64,000 bases of DNA from Liolophura sinensis (GCF_032854445.1 NC_088297.1:11310163-11374162), one strand, 5' to 3'; shown: positions 11,749 through 22,865, numbered from the stretch's first letter. Notes: a model not told the origin generated them from the sequence alone. A program made the numbers and translations.

Positions 11749-11799
11749 ACTACAAATTAATCTCTCCCCCCCCCCCCCCCCCAAAAAAATGAAGTGGTG

Positions 11800-11960
11800 T
11801 GTCTGATACTTCAGTGTAGCTGTTGCCCTTCTGTACCAAACTCCGTAGGACTGTGTTTATGTAGATACATATAGGCCATACATGCCAGCGCAGGACTTAC
11901 GCTCAGTTTCTCAATGAATTGCCCTCATCTTAATGTTGTCCGCTTTAGGGTGTGTTCCTA
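11800..11960 (+). repeat. Dispersed repeat R4, right half of a split copy
   Basis: It resumes at GTCTGATACTTC and continues through GTAGATACATATAGGCCATA and TTGTCCGCTTTAGGGTGTG, colinear with the intact copy at about 4,100-4,250. Confidence 0.75.
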
Positions 11961-12423
11961 AACGCCCTAGTCATTAGTATACTATCATTATCCTGCAGAG
12001 AATAATAAACTGTTACCAGGGTGTATTTATCATGTAAGTTAATGTTTATTATTTGTATACAGTTTGTTCAAGAAAGATACATATATGATAATATTTCTGG
12101 CGCATAACATAAACTACCAATATATTATAAGTATCCTTTGTATTAACTCGTTAGCTACTGCTATGCTATCTGCCTGCTTGTACCAGCAGCCTAGGCCAGT
12201 CAGTTGTCCCACCCCCTGCCAGGAAGTAGGTCAAATCTCATGGCATGGTCATGCATAACAAATTACACATTGATTTGCCTTTTTTCAATTCACTTTCACC
12301 TAGTCTTCCATTTTATAGGTGGTATTACATATAATATAATAATAAAATTTCATTTTTTATACAATTATCTGCAAATAAAATGACATCGGGCACATCTTTT
12401 CAGACTTCAACACTGTCAGTGTT

Positions 12424-12480
<57 letters not shown>

Positions 12481-12672
12481 TTTTTCATAGTTCGTATCTT
12501 TATTTTTTAACTTTTACCAGGGTTTTGTAAGAAATGTCCAGTTCATATGTACAGTTGTAATGAATATCAGTTCATTATTCTTCAGCAGACTTGACAGTGA
12601 TGCAAGGTAGGGTTCAGAGCGTTTACACAAAGGTTTTACATCACAAATTCTGCATCCATAGGTGGACTGTTT
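11961..12672. other. AT-rich, with (TA)n at 12,426-12,476
   Basis: A microsatellite of about 25 TA units lies in otherwise featureless AT-rich DNA. Confidence 0.6.
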
Positions 12673-13640
12673 TCAGATTTTGGATTTAAAAACTTCGTTG
12701 CATCTCCTGGCTTTTGGCATGACAGCTGGCCAGTTGGATCTTCCCATTTCATCATTCGTGGTCAGGTTGGTAGCGCCTTTTCTCAAGATAATTACTGATG
12801 ATGGAAGTAGCAACAGATCTGTTCTTGATTTTAGCTGGTGATTCGGGGATTCTTTCGTTAGGATATAAGCACAAGAAATACTTGTCAATAAGAAACCAAA
12901 ATATGTATTTCCAATACTTCCCAGGCCCATGGACAGGTTGGATATTGCATTCTAAGCTCATCCCCCATGATCCACACCGTTCATATGATCTGAATAATGT
13001 TTCACAACCTGGGGAGCTGGTACATCTAATCTTGAACTGTCTTTCTGTTCCGCTCCATTTGTACATCAACAGTTGGGTCAGAATTTGTGCTATGGGAAAT
13101 TTACTTGTCTACTGTCCATCCAACAGGTGGCAACTATAGGTTTTCCATCTTGAAGTGACTTGCTAAAACCTTTATCTTTGACAAACATCTTGGGTGAAGT
13201 TGCTGTGGCCATCATTTACGATTCGTACGTATTGTCTCAGCTGCTTAAATTTTGTCAGCTAGTAAACTGGTAAACAAAGCTGACTGGTGAAATAATTGCA
13301 CATATAGACATGGTGATTTTTTCCTACTAGATCTGTGGTCAGATCGGTAACAACTCTTGACGCCAGACCATTCTCCATACGACCCGCTTCACTTTTCCCT
13401 GTATACATCTCGTACACATATTCATTTGTGCTGTCCGCCAATTCCCACACCTTGATGCCAAATTTGCAGGGTTTTCGCCGGCAAATACTGTGGGTAACTG
13501 AGTCGACCCTAAATGGTACCACTGCTTTGTCGACAGTCACAGTTTTGTGCAAATTGTAATCAGTTTTCAAATTTGCTTGCACAGTTTCCAAAACTGGACG
13601 GATGGGATGCTTTTTGTCATGACCCGGCTGTTCTTTCTCT
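12673..13640 (-). pseudogene. piggyBac-like transposase, decayed
   Basis: piggyBac transposases (DDE_Tnp_1_7 type) cut and paste at TTAA. Reading the minus strand from 13,640 down: HPIRPVLETVQANL and a degenerate VDKAVVPF block; KPCKFGIKVWELADS; EMYTGK; then VVTDL and NHHVYMCNYFTSQLC, where the catalytic DN(F/Y)FTS motif has Cys for Asp. Further on come KDKGFSKSL, CWMDSRQV, HYSDHMNGVDHGG, KYWKYIFWFLID and a C-terminal SNWP..ARRC zinc-ribbon remnant near 12,700. Three or more frames are needed and stops interrupt it, so it is dead. The N-terminal third is missing or displaced into the inverted repeat at 13,773-14,069. Confidence 0.85.
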
Positions 13641-13721
13641 GGGGTTCATCGTGTTATCATTACAGTGGGTACACTGCAAGATTTCTCAAACATGATCCTT
13701 GACATGATGAAAGGAATGGTT

Positions 13722-13740
13722 GGGGGGGGGGGGGGGGGGG
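13722..13740 (+). repeat. Poly-G tract (G19)
   Basis: A 19-G run lies between the piggyBac remnant and the inverted repeat; its length is likely uncertain in any assembly. Confidence 0.9.
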
Positions 13741-13772
13741 AGGATTCTAAACAGTGGATTAGTTGAACCAGT

Positions 13773-14069
13773 AATCCCTGTATGTTGGCAGCTGTAGGAA
13801 AGACATCAAAATGTGAAGACTCGGAGCATCACCTCCGCCGATAAAGCGTGATTTTATCCTTAATTCGCCGAGTGGAATAGATTCATTTTTCATCTTCACT
13901 CGAAAATTCAGATACTGAATACTGACAGATACTGAATTTTCGAGTGAAGATGAAAATGAATCTATTCCACTCGGCGAATTAAGGATAAAATCACGCTTTA
14001 TCGGCGGAGGTGATGCTCCGAGTCCTTCACATTTTGATGTCTTTCCTACAGCTGCCAACTTACAGGGAT
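13773..14069. repeat. Near-perfect inverted repeat, ~139-bp arms, 20-bp spacer
   Basis: The left arm (13,773-13,911) and right arm (13,932-14,069) are reverse complements apart from two 1-bp indels and a few substitutions. Both arms can encode an acidic stretch followed by IPLGELRIKSRFIGGGDAP: the right arm on the plus strand, the left arm on the minus strand, which is the strand of the adjacent piggyBac remnant. Acidic N-termini are common in piggyBac proteins, so the arms may be a duplicated, inverted N-terminal piece; that is an inference. Confidence 0.9.
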
Positions 14070-14535
14070 CAAGATTTTTTACATTACGGAATATTACAAG
14101 AAAAGTGTATTTATGTTAGGTCAGTTACGGTTCGAGGGTTATATTGTGTTGACCTCAGCCTGATTATACATGCCTGTGCTATAATAAAGTGAGACAAGTC
14201 GTTGAAAAGAAAAATATAAGAAATAATATAACCAAGGGTTTTGAGGAAGAAGGGTAGAAAAAGACCTAAACACCCAAGTTTCCCATGTAATGATGATTCA
14301 ATAAATTATCTTTCAATCTGGAATTGTTTGGAGGAAGCGAACATATGACTAAAAGCGAAACCAGGGTTCAGATGACGGCAGTGGAAACAGCTGAACTCCC
14401 GGGTTACATAGACATAACCCGCGCCTGATTGATCAGATTTGAGAACATGGTAACACATTCAATTTTCTCAATGTGTGCGATTTTCCCCACTTTTTCGATA
14501 GTATTACAATCGTCTGGTATACCTTTGCACTTCAG
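14070..14535. other. No recognised feature
   Basis: The right-arm reading frame closes at about 14,118. Beyond it I see no supported gene. Confidence 0.5.
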
Positions 14536-14804
14536 TTTATTTATTTATTTTATTTTATTGGTGTTTTACGCTGTACTCTAGAATATTTCACTTCTACGAC
14601 GGCGGCCAGCATTATGGCGGGTGGAAACCGGGCAGAGCCCGGGGGAAACCCACGACCATCCGCAGGTTGCTGAAAGACCTTCCCACGTACGGCCGGAGAG
14701 GAAGCCCGCATGAGCTCGACTTGAACTCAAAGCAACCGCATTGGTGAGAGACTTGGGTCATTACGCTGTGCTAGCGCGCTAACCAACTGAGCCACGGAGG
14801 CCCC
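14536..14804 (-). mobile_element. SINE-1, full length
   Basis: On the minus strand it starts with GGGGGCCTCCGTGGCTCAGT, keeps box A, box B and the whole body, and ends in a long AAATA tail (TTTATTTATTTATTTTATTT on the plus strand). One of the best-preserved copies here. Confidence 0.88.
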
Positions 14805-16143
14805 CCTTTTTTGCACTTAGAGGAAAATAAAATATAAAAAGGATGAAAACATTAGATGAAAAAGCATGAAATGTTATTTGCAAATACGGTCTGTAATTTT
14901 TTTTATTTGTTTCTTTAAGGATAAAGAGGTATTTGAAATATTTATGTCCGGTGAGTATTTGGGACCACCTCTTGGTAAATTTAGTCTTATAATGCATTAT
15001 AATGGTCTAAATCAGGATGTGGTGTATGTCTAATAACTGTGTTTCAGTGTAAATTTGGTGTTTATATCCAAAGACATGGATTATGACAAACTTTATGAAT
15101 ATATTAAAATTATAAATATGATTAAAATTCCTGTTGAACAAGTGTGTTAGCTGAAAAGACCAAATTCTAGCACAGATATATTTTTAAACATGCGTTACAT
15201 GCTTTTTTGGGAAGGTATTGCGCAAAGACAATGCATTCCAAGAAGTGGTTCGAAATGCCCCACTGCACAAAAATTAAATCAAATGTCTTTTTCTCATTAA
15301 TAAAAAAGCTAACTTTTCGAACTCTTTCACCTGAACTTCTGTTTGTGTTTTAAGGTTCTTCTTATTCTTAGTGTTATGATGTTAATATGAGGAAAAAATA
15401 TCATACAAACTAATTTCTACATCCGTAACTACTGACTTCTGTATTGGCCTATATTTCATCAGAATAAATTTAGAATGTGGCTGACAGCTCGGAAATGAAG
15501 TTAATTTTGCTATAAAATAGTAATGGTTTCTCAAATGCAATATTTCTACAATCCATTACAAATTAGGAAGTAAATTAAAGATTTGGAATTATAATTTATA
15601 GACGCGTTTACAACAAAGGGTCTTGGAACATTTCTGAACTAAAGTTTATCCTCAACTACAAAGTATGATTACAAACATTTGAATGGTTAACCACGGCAGT
15701 TAAAGACAGAAAAAAGCCTCCATCGAATTGGAACTTAATTTGGTCTTGATATATTTAAGAGTTGTTAAAAACTCTTAGCTTGTCTGTATGCTGTCAGAAA
15801 ATTAGTTCTCTCGAACACAGTCCAAAGCGTTTCATTCGAAAGCAAAGTTGAATATTTTTTTTTTTTGGTTGAAGTTAATGATGGGATATACATTGTTAAG
15901 GTTAAACTGTAGATATAAAATGGAATAGGAGTTAGATGAGCTTGTTCGTAAAGTTTGTAGATCAATAGAACATGCCATTTCCCCGTAAGGTAGTTTTATA
16001 GTATAATCCCTATTTAACAGAATAGTTTTCAGTTAATGTAATCTAATCTCCTAAACTGAGACTTTTCAGAATGGTAAAATTAGGACTAATCATTACACTA
16101 AAATATATAAGCATACAGTTCTTTACTTAAGCTCTGCTTAGTT
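14805..16143. other. AT-rich, no recognised feature
   Basis: The longest featureless stretch of the left half. Only short AT-driven open frames occur. Confidence 0.55.
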
Positions 16144-16420
16144 TATTTGGTTTTTGTTTTACGCCCTATTGACCTGAAACGTCATAATTGGTTGACGGCT
16201 GGTGTACGAATGTCTCTTTCGCCGCATAGATCCAAGAATATTTCTCTTATACCACGACAGCCAGCATTATGGCGAAAGCAAAGAGAGCAGAACCTGAGGA
16301 AACCCAAGCCCATCCGCAAGTAGGTCGCACAACTTCCCACGTACGACCGGAGAGAAAGCCCGCGTGAGAGGCCGTTGGGTCATTGCACGGCGCTGGCACG
16401 CATACCACCCCGGTCACGTT
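16144..16420 (-). mobile_element. SINE-1, old copy with internal insertion
   Basis: Tail and body motifs (TTTACGCC, GAATATTTCTCTTATACC, CCAGCATTATGGCG, CCATCCGCAAG, CACGTACGACCGGAGAG) are in order on the plus strand. About 65 bp of unrelated sequence (16,170-16,235) separates tail from body. Confidence 0.7.
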
Positions 16421-16710
16421 CGAGCATGCATGATCGGTGATATTTATAGCATTGCAGCCACAGGGTATACAAATTTGACAGACTCACAGGGCCTCTCTTT
16501 GTCATTCTTACTCTACCTCTTTATAGCTCCATGGCTACACAGAAATATTGTCAGATCCCTTTGTACGAGGTAATCGGGTAAAGCGCCATTGGCCTCACCC
16601 ACTTTTGACTATGCGCGGTCATTCAGTAAGAGCCTTCCAGGTCAATCATCGCACGGCCATAAAGCCCACTGTTTCTCTGTGCCAATGACCTGGTAGCCTC
16701 TTTCCAATGT

Positions 16711-16765
16711 GATCGGTGTGTATTTATGTCCAGCTCATGCTAGCTTCCTCCCCGGTCGGGGGAGG
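16711..16765 (+). repeat. SINE-1 internal fragment
   Basis: TGTCCAGCTCATGCTAGCTT followed by CCTCCCCGGTCGG matches the region just after SINE-1 box B. Confidence 0.45.
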
Positions 16766-16778
16766 TTACCATTTAAAT

Positions 16779-16916
16779 TTGCTACCATTTAAATATTTAC
16801 TTGCCAGTTAAAATAAAACCCTAACTGATGTAAACAGACCTGGGGCAGTATTTCATCGGTTATGTGCGACCTTTAACCAATTATCACACTGTTGTCACTC
16901 CTCTAGTTGTACTCTC
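16779..16916 (+). repeat. Dispersed repeat RT
   Basis: ACTTGCCAGTTAAAATAAAA, CCCTAACTG and CCAATTATCACACTGTTGTC match 26,651-26,790 closely. The left boundary of the tandem segmental duplication falls inside that other copy. Confidence 0.6.
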
Positions 16917-17297
16917 TTTTTTAAATTATATACGTTTAACATGTACACTTGTAAGCAATTAAGGTGTAATTAGCAGTCCAGAAATAGTTATGGGAGTTCG
17001 ACTAAGATCTGCACTGGGTCCGTTTGGTTTTAATATATTTTTACCGATATCTTTATAGCTTTGTTATCACATCAACATTACACAGCTGTGCCGACAGTAA
17101 TATCCCAAATAAACAAATCTTGTCTGTGATACCTTCAAACTTTATGATTTCTTCGAAAACAAAGCTTGTATATGCTCCTTTGAAAACCAAAGAAGCTGTC
17201 GTTAAATACCGAGATCTTGTTAAACCTATATGTGCATGTAAACTGCAATTACTCACTCAGCTCTGAATCGCACATTTCACATTATGTATAAAGCAGA
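16917..17297. other. No recognised feature
   Basis: The 80-codon open frame has no recognisable domain. Confidence 0.45.
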
Positions 17298-17555
17298 GGG
17301 CCTCCGTGGCTCAGTTGGTTAGCGCGCTAGTGCAGCGTTATGACCCAGAAGCATTTCACCAATGCGGGCGCTGTGAGTTCAAGTCCCGCCGTACGTGGGA
17401 AGGTATGGAGGCAACCTGCGGATGGTCGTGGGTTTCCCCCGGGCTTTGCCCAGTTTCCTCCCATCATAATGCTGTGCGCCGTCGTGTAAAGGAAATATTC
17501 TTGTGTATGGGGGTAAAAGATCAATCAAATAAACAAATAAATAAATTAATAAATC
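17298..17555 (+). mobile_element. SINE-1, full length, shortened middle
   Basis: Starts GGGCCTCCGTGGCTCAGTTG with box A at 17,307-17,318 and box B at 17,375-17,387, then AACCTGCGGATGGTCGTGGG. The tail is AAATA repeats. About 30 bp after box B is missing relative to other copies. It lies 220 bp upstream of the fucosyltransferase exon, in the presumed intron. Confidence 0.85.
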
Positions 17556-17774
17556 AGACCATTGGCTAAATATGTCACTTGTTGCCTGTGCAAAGGAAGA
17601 ATTGGAATCACAAATTCAGTATTGTTTCATGTTTCAATTAGTACACAAATCACTACAGTTTGAAGTTTTTTTAGTAACTGCACAGTGCCTCGATATGGAG
17701 GGATGGGTTAAGATAGTCCTAAAAACTCTAAATGATGTTTTCTGAGCAACTGTTTTACTCTTTTCCAATTGAAG

Positions 17775-18879
17775 GTTCATTATATTGCTGGCTGCTCCAC
17801 GCTAACCATCGTCTTTGCCACGAAGTTCGTTGCACGCACTAGGACACCGTCGACAGTCGAGGAAACAGTAGAAAGTGATATGACGAGAAGAGAAGTAGAT
17901 AAATATATCCACAATGATACTATTATTGTTCTTGACTGGACAGGATATAACATGTATGGCCCAAAGACTTATTTAGGTGAGAACTGTATTGTTAGTCGTG
18001 ACCGCTCTCTTCTTAACAAAAGCCACGCCGTCTTTATACCACACAGCCGGCAGCGTAAAAGGGACTTCCCCAAATTCCGCCGCCCTGAACAACGCTGGAT
18101 CTGGTTCATGGATGAAAGTCCAGTGAACAGCTTCTACATGCATGAATATGGTTACGAAGCTATCAGGGATATGTTCAACTGGACAATGACTTATCGCACC
18201 ACATCGGACGTGTATATACCGTACGGGTGGACAACTCGTCGAGAGACACCAGCACCGATTCCTAGCTCAATAGGTAACCGATCTGGTGTCGCGGTGAGCA
18301 TCATATCGAACTGTGGTAGTTTAGTTCATAACAATCGATTTAGCTATGTGCGCAAATTGCAAAAGTATACAAGCGTGGAAATTTACGGCAACTGTGTCAA
18401 CAGACTGTGTGGGGGAATATCATCGTGGGCTGTCAGTGGGTAACTGCCAAGAAGTCAAAAACTTCTTGTTCTACTTGTCTTTTGAGAACAGCAACTGCAA
18501 ACAGTACGTAAGTGAGAAAACATTTGCTCATGGTTTCAGTATGGGCACAGTTCCGGTGATTATGGGTGCACCCAAATCGACTACATTGTTGTTACTCCGC
18601 CAAATAGTTTTTATACACGTTGATGATTTTTCTGGTCCCAAAGAACTGGGAGAATATTTGACATATTTGTCGAAGAACAAAACAGAATATATGAAATATC
18701 ACGATTGGCGAAGGCATTATATAACGTCGTACAGGACACAGTATGTGGATGACGAGCCTGTGTGGGAGGCTTTGTGCAAAGCCCTTAAAAATGACACAGG
18801 TATACCGAAAAGATATGGAGATATGGCTGAATTTTGGACAAAGAAAGAATGCCAGCATGTACAGACAGTGCTTACTTGA
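17775..18879 (+). CDS. Alpha-1,3-fucosyltransferase-like protein (GT10), single frameshift
   Basis: GT10 enzymes move fucose from GDP-fucose to GlcNAc on glycans in the Golgi. Conserved blocks in order: FRRPEQRWIWFMDESPVN; FNWTMTYRTTSDVYIPYGW (about 18,174); RSGVAVSIISNC; RFSYVRKLQKYTSVEIYGNC; then FYLSFENSNCKQYVSEKTFA and MGTVPVIMG, and a C-terminal FWTKKEC. The two halves lie in different frames that switch at the G5 run 18,411-18,415; one extra G explains it. About 368 residues in total is close to the family norm. The upstream frame is closed by TGA at 17,733, and a polypyrimidine tract ending in AATTGAAG suggests a 3' splice site at 17,774, so I start there, not at a codon for Met. A weakly hydrophobic stretch (HYIAGCSTLTIVFATKFVA) could be the signal anchor. 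It may be a sequencing indel or a young pseudogene. Confidence 0.85.
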
Positions 18880-19090
18880 TTTCCATCTCATATCGATAAT
18901 TGTACCTCATCATACTGTCTTTGTGACTTGCTAAATGAGATATGGCCGAATTTTGGACAAAGAAAGAATGCCAGCATGTACAGACAGTGCTTACTTGATT
19001 TCCATCTCATATCGATAATTGTACCTTATCATACAATCTTTGTGATTTGCTAAATGAGATATGGCCGAATTTTGGGCAACAATAAGAATC
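18818..19090 (+). repeat. 119-bp tandem repeat, ~2.3 copies, spanning the gene 3' end
   Basis: GAGATATGGC starts at 18,818, 18,937 and 19,056, giving a 119-bp period. Unit 1 holds the last ~20 codons and stop of the fucosyltransferase plus 3' sequence; unit 2 repeats them almost unchanged; unit 3 is cut off by a SINE-1 fragment. Confidence 0.92.
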
Positions 19091-19097
19091 CAAAATG

Positions 19098-19233
19098 TTG
19101 CAGCAACCTGCGGATGGTCGTGGGTTTCCCCCGGGCTCGGCCTGGTTTCCTCCCACCATAATGCTGGCGTCCGTCGTATAAGTCAAATATTCATGAGTAT
19201 GAGTAAAACACCAATCAAATAAATAAATAAATC
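19098..19233 (+). mobile_element. SINE-1, 3' half only
   Basis: Begins in GCAGCAACCTGCGGATGGTC and runs to an AAATA tail; no tRNA head. The break sits near the same point as in the copies at 25,895 and 58,063. Confidence 0.8.
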
Positions 19234-19523
19234 AACATTCTATGAAAATCGTCCTTGAATTGTGTTCTACATTAACACCAGCATGCATCCATACTGAAAC
19301 GCTTTATGCATTCATTAAAATTGTCTGCATGTACAGCTGTGAGGTTAGCATCATACATCAGTGTACAACATACCAGCTGAATGCTGGCTCACGCGTTAGG
19401 AATATGCAAGGTTTGGAGATTACTCGATCGGTCACACCAAGATTTGAACTCGGACATCCGCAGCCGTGCTTCAGAGTTCTTGCAAGTGAACTAAATAGAA
19501 ATTTCCATTAGTTACTAAATTTT
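19234..19523. other. No recognised feature
   Basis: An 89-codon open frame here has no recognisable motif. Confidence 0.4.
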
Positions 19524-19840
19524 CGCTAGCACAGTTGGTAGAGCAGCCCCTTCTGGAGCGGTAGATCCAGGGTCAATCCTGGGTCAAGTCACACCTAAGA
19601 CTTTAAAAGAGGAAGTTGCAGCTTCCTCGCCTGGCGCTCAACGTGAATGGGATAGTGCAACTACTGGCGGGGCGGCTTACTTGCCTTCGGTAAGGCGTCT
19701 CAGTGAGACAGCACCAGATAAAAGAGCGGTGGAAATCCGTCCTTCAACAAGGAGGCACATTACATGCATTCTAAGGATTCTTTCGTCGTCTGAAAGAATG
19801 TACGACGTTAAACCCCAAGCACTCACTCACTCCATTGGCT
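19524..19840 (+). mobile_element. SINE-2, full length
   Basis: Head GCTAGCACAGTTGGTAGAGC (box A), then GGGTCAATCCTGGGTCAAGT (box B region), body with TAAGGCGTCTCAGTGAGACA and GCGGTGGAAATCCGTCCTTC, and tail TTAAACCCCAAGCACTCACT. Part of the TATGACTGAAAAATTGTTAA block present in other copies is missing before the tail. Confidence 0.82.
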
Positions 19841-19950
19841 ACTGCTAGTATAAGCTCTGGAAAGTTGCACTGGTCAGAACTACGCGTGTGGATTAATCCG
19901 TCAACATTATTTACCATTTCAATGCACTGGTTTTAATTCATCCCACCTTA

Positions 19951-20225
19951 TTGGATTTATTGATTGATTGATTGATTCGTTGCTTTATGCTCTACTGAAG
20001 AATACTTTCATTTTACGACGAGAGACTCCGGGAATAAATCACCACCATCCGTAGGTTGCTGACAAACCTTCCCATGCAGCACAAGCTAGATTTTAACACT
20101 TTTTTGTGAAGGGATCTATTGTGCTTCACCTGGATGCCAACTACTCGGTGATCTCCGAGGCACAAGCGTAGAGTAACTGATCTAACGATGCACTGACGCA
20201 CCGAGCATCACTCAGCCACATTGGC
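19951..20225 (-). mobile_element. SINE-1, strongly degenerate
   Basis: ATTGATTGATTGATTGATTC tail, TGCTTTATGCTCTACTGAAG, GAATACTTTCATTTTACGAC and CCACCATCCGTAGGTTGC keep the family order on the minus strand. Head and middle are diverged or replaced. Confidence 0.6.
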
Positions 20226-21404
20226 CAGTGGTATTAAACAGTAGGTCCAGCTGATCTGTGACTCCCGGCTGAAAAACATTAGGTTTTAAATGATGCCATT
20301 GTTAAATTTTTAAGACCTACATTGATGGTGTGAAAATGAATCTGCTGTAGCGTAGGGGGTGAAATGAATTTTCTTCTGACTCCGGTGAGAGCAAACATGA
20401 AATATTGAACCTAATTTGGGGTAAATCGGAGCTGTGCAGTAGTTTGTGTTCTGCAAAGTTTGTCTCCTGAAGAAAGAAATTCTCATATTTCCCCCAAAAA
20501 CAATTGAGTCTGTTCGCAACAAATCTGTTTTTAATCATGGCCTGGCCGAATCACTGAAAATGCGACAATTTTGTGTCATACAGCTTGATAGACAAGCTAG
20601 CGAACAGACAACAATATTTTCTTGTAAAAACACATAATCTGACCGGTATTTTGTGAAGAAAGTAAGTTGCTTCACAATAACGACGCTCTCGGCGGGTTTA
20701 CATACCCACATAAAAGAAAATCTTACGAAGATAATGATGTCATGTAATGTAGACGTATACAGCACAGAAATCACGCCGCGGCAGAATTTCGGTAAATCGG
20801 TGACAATTTTCAGCTCCTCAGAAATGCCCTCTTGAGACTCTGCCCGCTTCGCTTCCAGAAGCCAGTTATAATTAAAGGATTAGTGTCCAGATTTAGCTGC
20901 TTGTCCAAAATATAAAGATTATAACCTATTTTAGCAGTATGTTACACGGAGGGCCTCTGAGAAACGTAATTGTGACTTTAAATCCACTAAAAATAATAGA
21001 TTTACTGATCTAGCCCATCTCCAGCCTGTCGGCCGATACAGTTCAGCGGTTAACATCATAGATGGCTAACCCAAGTCTAGCTGGCGTATTTTACCTGGGA
21101 ATTCATATCAACACGATGTCATTTTCGAGATGAATTCTAGCTAAACAGAAGCAAATATGCCGCCTATCGATTTGAACCCATAGTGAACGACCTGGAAGTT
21201 CCCATTTATGACATTGACGTCTCTAGTCAGACTCCAGATTCCGAGTTTTAGACGCTGAAATTGATCTTTGTCCAGGCATTTTCCAACCGCACTGGCTATA
21301 AGGACTGGTAAGCTGTAGCTTTAACCTATGTTACACTGTAGGTCTACAGTTCGTGTGTAATATCAGATTTAATGTTTACTATTCTTACCTTTTTGTCCGA
21401 TACA
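20226..21404. other. No recognised feature
   Basis: Several 60-80 codon frames overlap on both strands without motifs. Confidence 0.5.
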
Positions 21405-21407
21405 TAT

Positions 21408-22770
21408 ATGAAGGTCTTATTCGTTCACGGTTAGATTATGGATGTGAAGCCTACGATTCTGCCTGTGCTTCAGTTAAAGCTAAGCTTGACCGTATTAAAT
21501 GTTCAGCGCTCCGTATTGCAACAGGGACGCTTAAAACAACTCCCTTAAATGTGCTTCAACATATGTGTAATGAATGGCGTCTTTTTGTTCGAAGACAGTT
21601 TCGATCACTGCAATTTGGATATAACTTAGCAACTGACAATTTCAGACTATCCTATTATGATATTCTGTTTGAAGGTACAAGCAGAAAAAGAGAGTCCATT
21701 AGCACACGAGCGAAATGTATATACGACACAATGCAGATCGCCAGAATTCAAATCTGGTACAATTTTATTCCTGCATTTCCTCCATGGAAGTTACGTGTAC
21801 GGAATATTTCACAAGCGTCACACAGAGAAGCGAGAAAGTCAGATAGCTCAGAGTTTGTTTCCTTTTCTCTAGGGACTATATTGCCAGAACTTGGAACCAC
21901 TATCTACAGGTTTTTACAGATGCCCCAAAGTCCCGGATGCTGAAAAACGGGCCGTGCGTTTTGTATCCCAGAAATTCACCATGGTAAGGCGTTTAGGCTT
22001 ACGGATGCAGTATCGGTATTTACTGCTGAATTGACTGGGATTCCGTGTGCGTTGCATTTTTTTACCAGATTTTAAGGCCGCAAGAGCCTTTATCTTCACG
22101 GATTCTTTAAATGCAATACTTGCTTTACAGAATTTTACGCCAAGGAAAGGCACTCCAATCATTTTTTATATACTTCATTTATGTACCTGTTTATTCTCCC
22201 AAGGTATGGAAATCTGTATTGAGTGGGTCCCAGGTCATTGTATTATTGCAGGTAATGAATGGGCGGACAGGCTAGCGAAACAAGCGCTGTCTCATTAACA
22301 TATCGCTCAACATGTGTCTATCTGTTTCAGAAGCATGGATATATTTACGCGGAATTTTATTTGAATTTGGCAAGAAGACTGAGACACGTCCACTAAACGG
22401 GGATAGTTTTATAATTTTAATAACATTGTTTCTAATTCTCACCTTGTTAGTCTTTCTTCCAGGCAAACAGAAATCCTATGCAACAGACTGAGGACCGGGC
22501 ATATTCAAACGAATTCTTATTTAAACAGATTTCATTTACATGATACGGGTGTTTGTCATCATTGCTAGGTTGAGGAAACAACTGAGTATATGTTGTTCCG
22601 ATACCCACAATATACTCTCCAGAGGACGTCGCTATTATGCGGAACTGCTCTGTGCTGGCATTACAGACCCTCGCCCAGTCAATGTTTTAAGGCCTGGCAA
22701 AAAGTCTGGTAGAGTCTTCGTAGCTACAGTAAGGTTCTTGCTTCCAGGTGCTAGCAGGTTTAGAGAATAG
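21408..22770 (+). pseudogene. ORF2 fragment: RT thumb, RNase H and C-terminus
   Basis: Open frames 21,353-21,943, 22,047-22,298 and 22,540-22,770 lie in three different phases and together cover the last third of ORF2. The RNase H piece keeps FTDS and GNEWAD acidic residues but the domain start is lost to frameshift. The RT catalytic Asp pair is not included. Confidence 0.8.
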
Positions 22771-22834
22771 TTCATTCTCACCTCTATGTTATAATGCATT
22801 AACGTGAACACTACTTGGTTTCAGCACTGATCAT

Positions 22835-22865
22835 GGCGTGCATCATTCATTAGAATGGAAACGCC
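22835..22865 (+). other. 3' hairpin of the truncated non-LTR element
   Basis: GGCGT pairs with ACGCC around GCATCATTCATTAGAATGGA. Loop and stem match the hairpin at 11,715-11,748 although most of the preceding 3' UTR has diverged. Confidence 0.6.

Larger units (their letters stand above)
7935..11786 (+). mobile_element. I-group non-LTR retrotransposon, internally deleted
   Basis: An element of about 3.85 kb bounded by an imperfect 13-bp target-site duplication and ending in a 3' hairpin plus a C17 run. Inside lies a decayed ORF2 with reverse transcriptase, RNase H and a C-terminal Cys/His region. The apurinic-like endonuclease expected at the ORF2 N-terminus is absent: about 480 bp of non-coding sequence (7,935-8,415) joins directly to the post-endonuclease linker. 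No ORF1 is seen. RNase H next to this RT places it with the I/Nimb-like elements, a placement from motif memory. It sits inside repeat R4, so it is younger than that repeat. Confidence 0.8.

Noticed and set aside
17298-17387. tRNA gene call from good A and B boxes
   Set aside because: It is the head of SINE-1; the acceptor and T stems do not pair, and the same head recurs in front of a conserved SINE body in many copies.
17769-17774. Translation start of the fucosyltransferase at 17,769
   Set aside because: The codon there is TTG inside a polypyrimidine-AG context, so a spliced exon start at about 17,775 is more likely than initiation.
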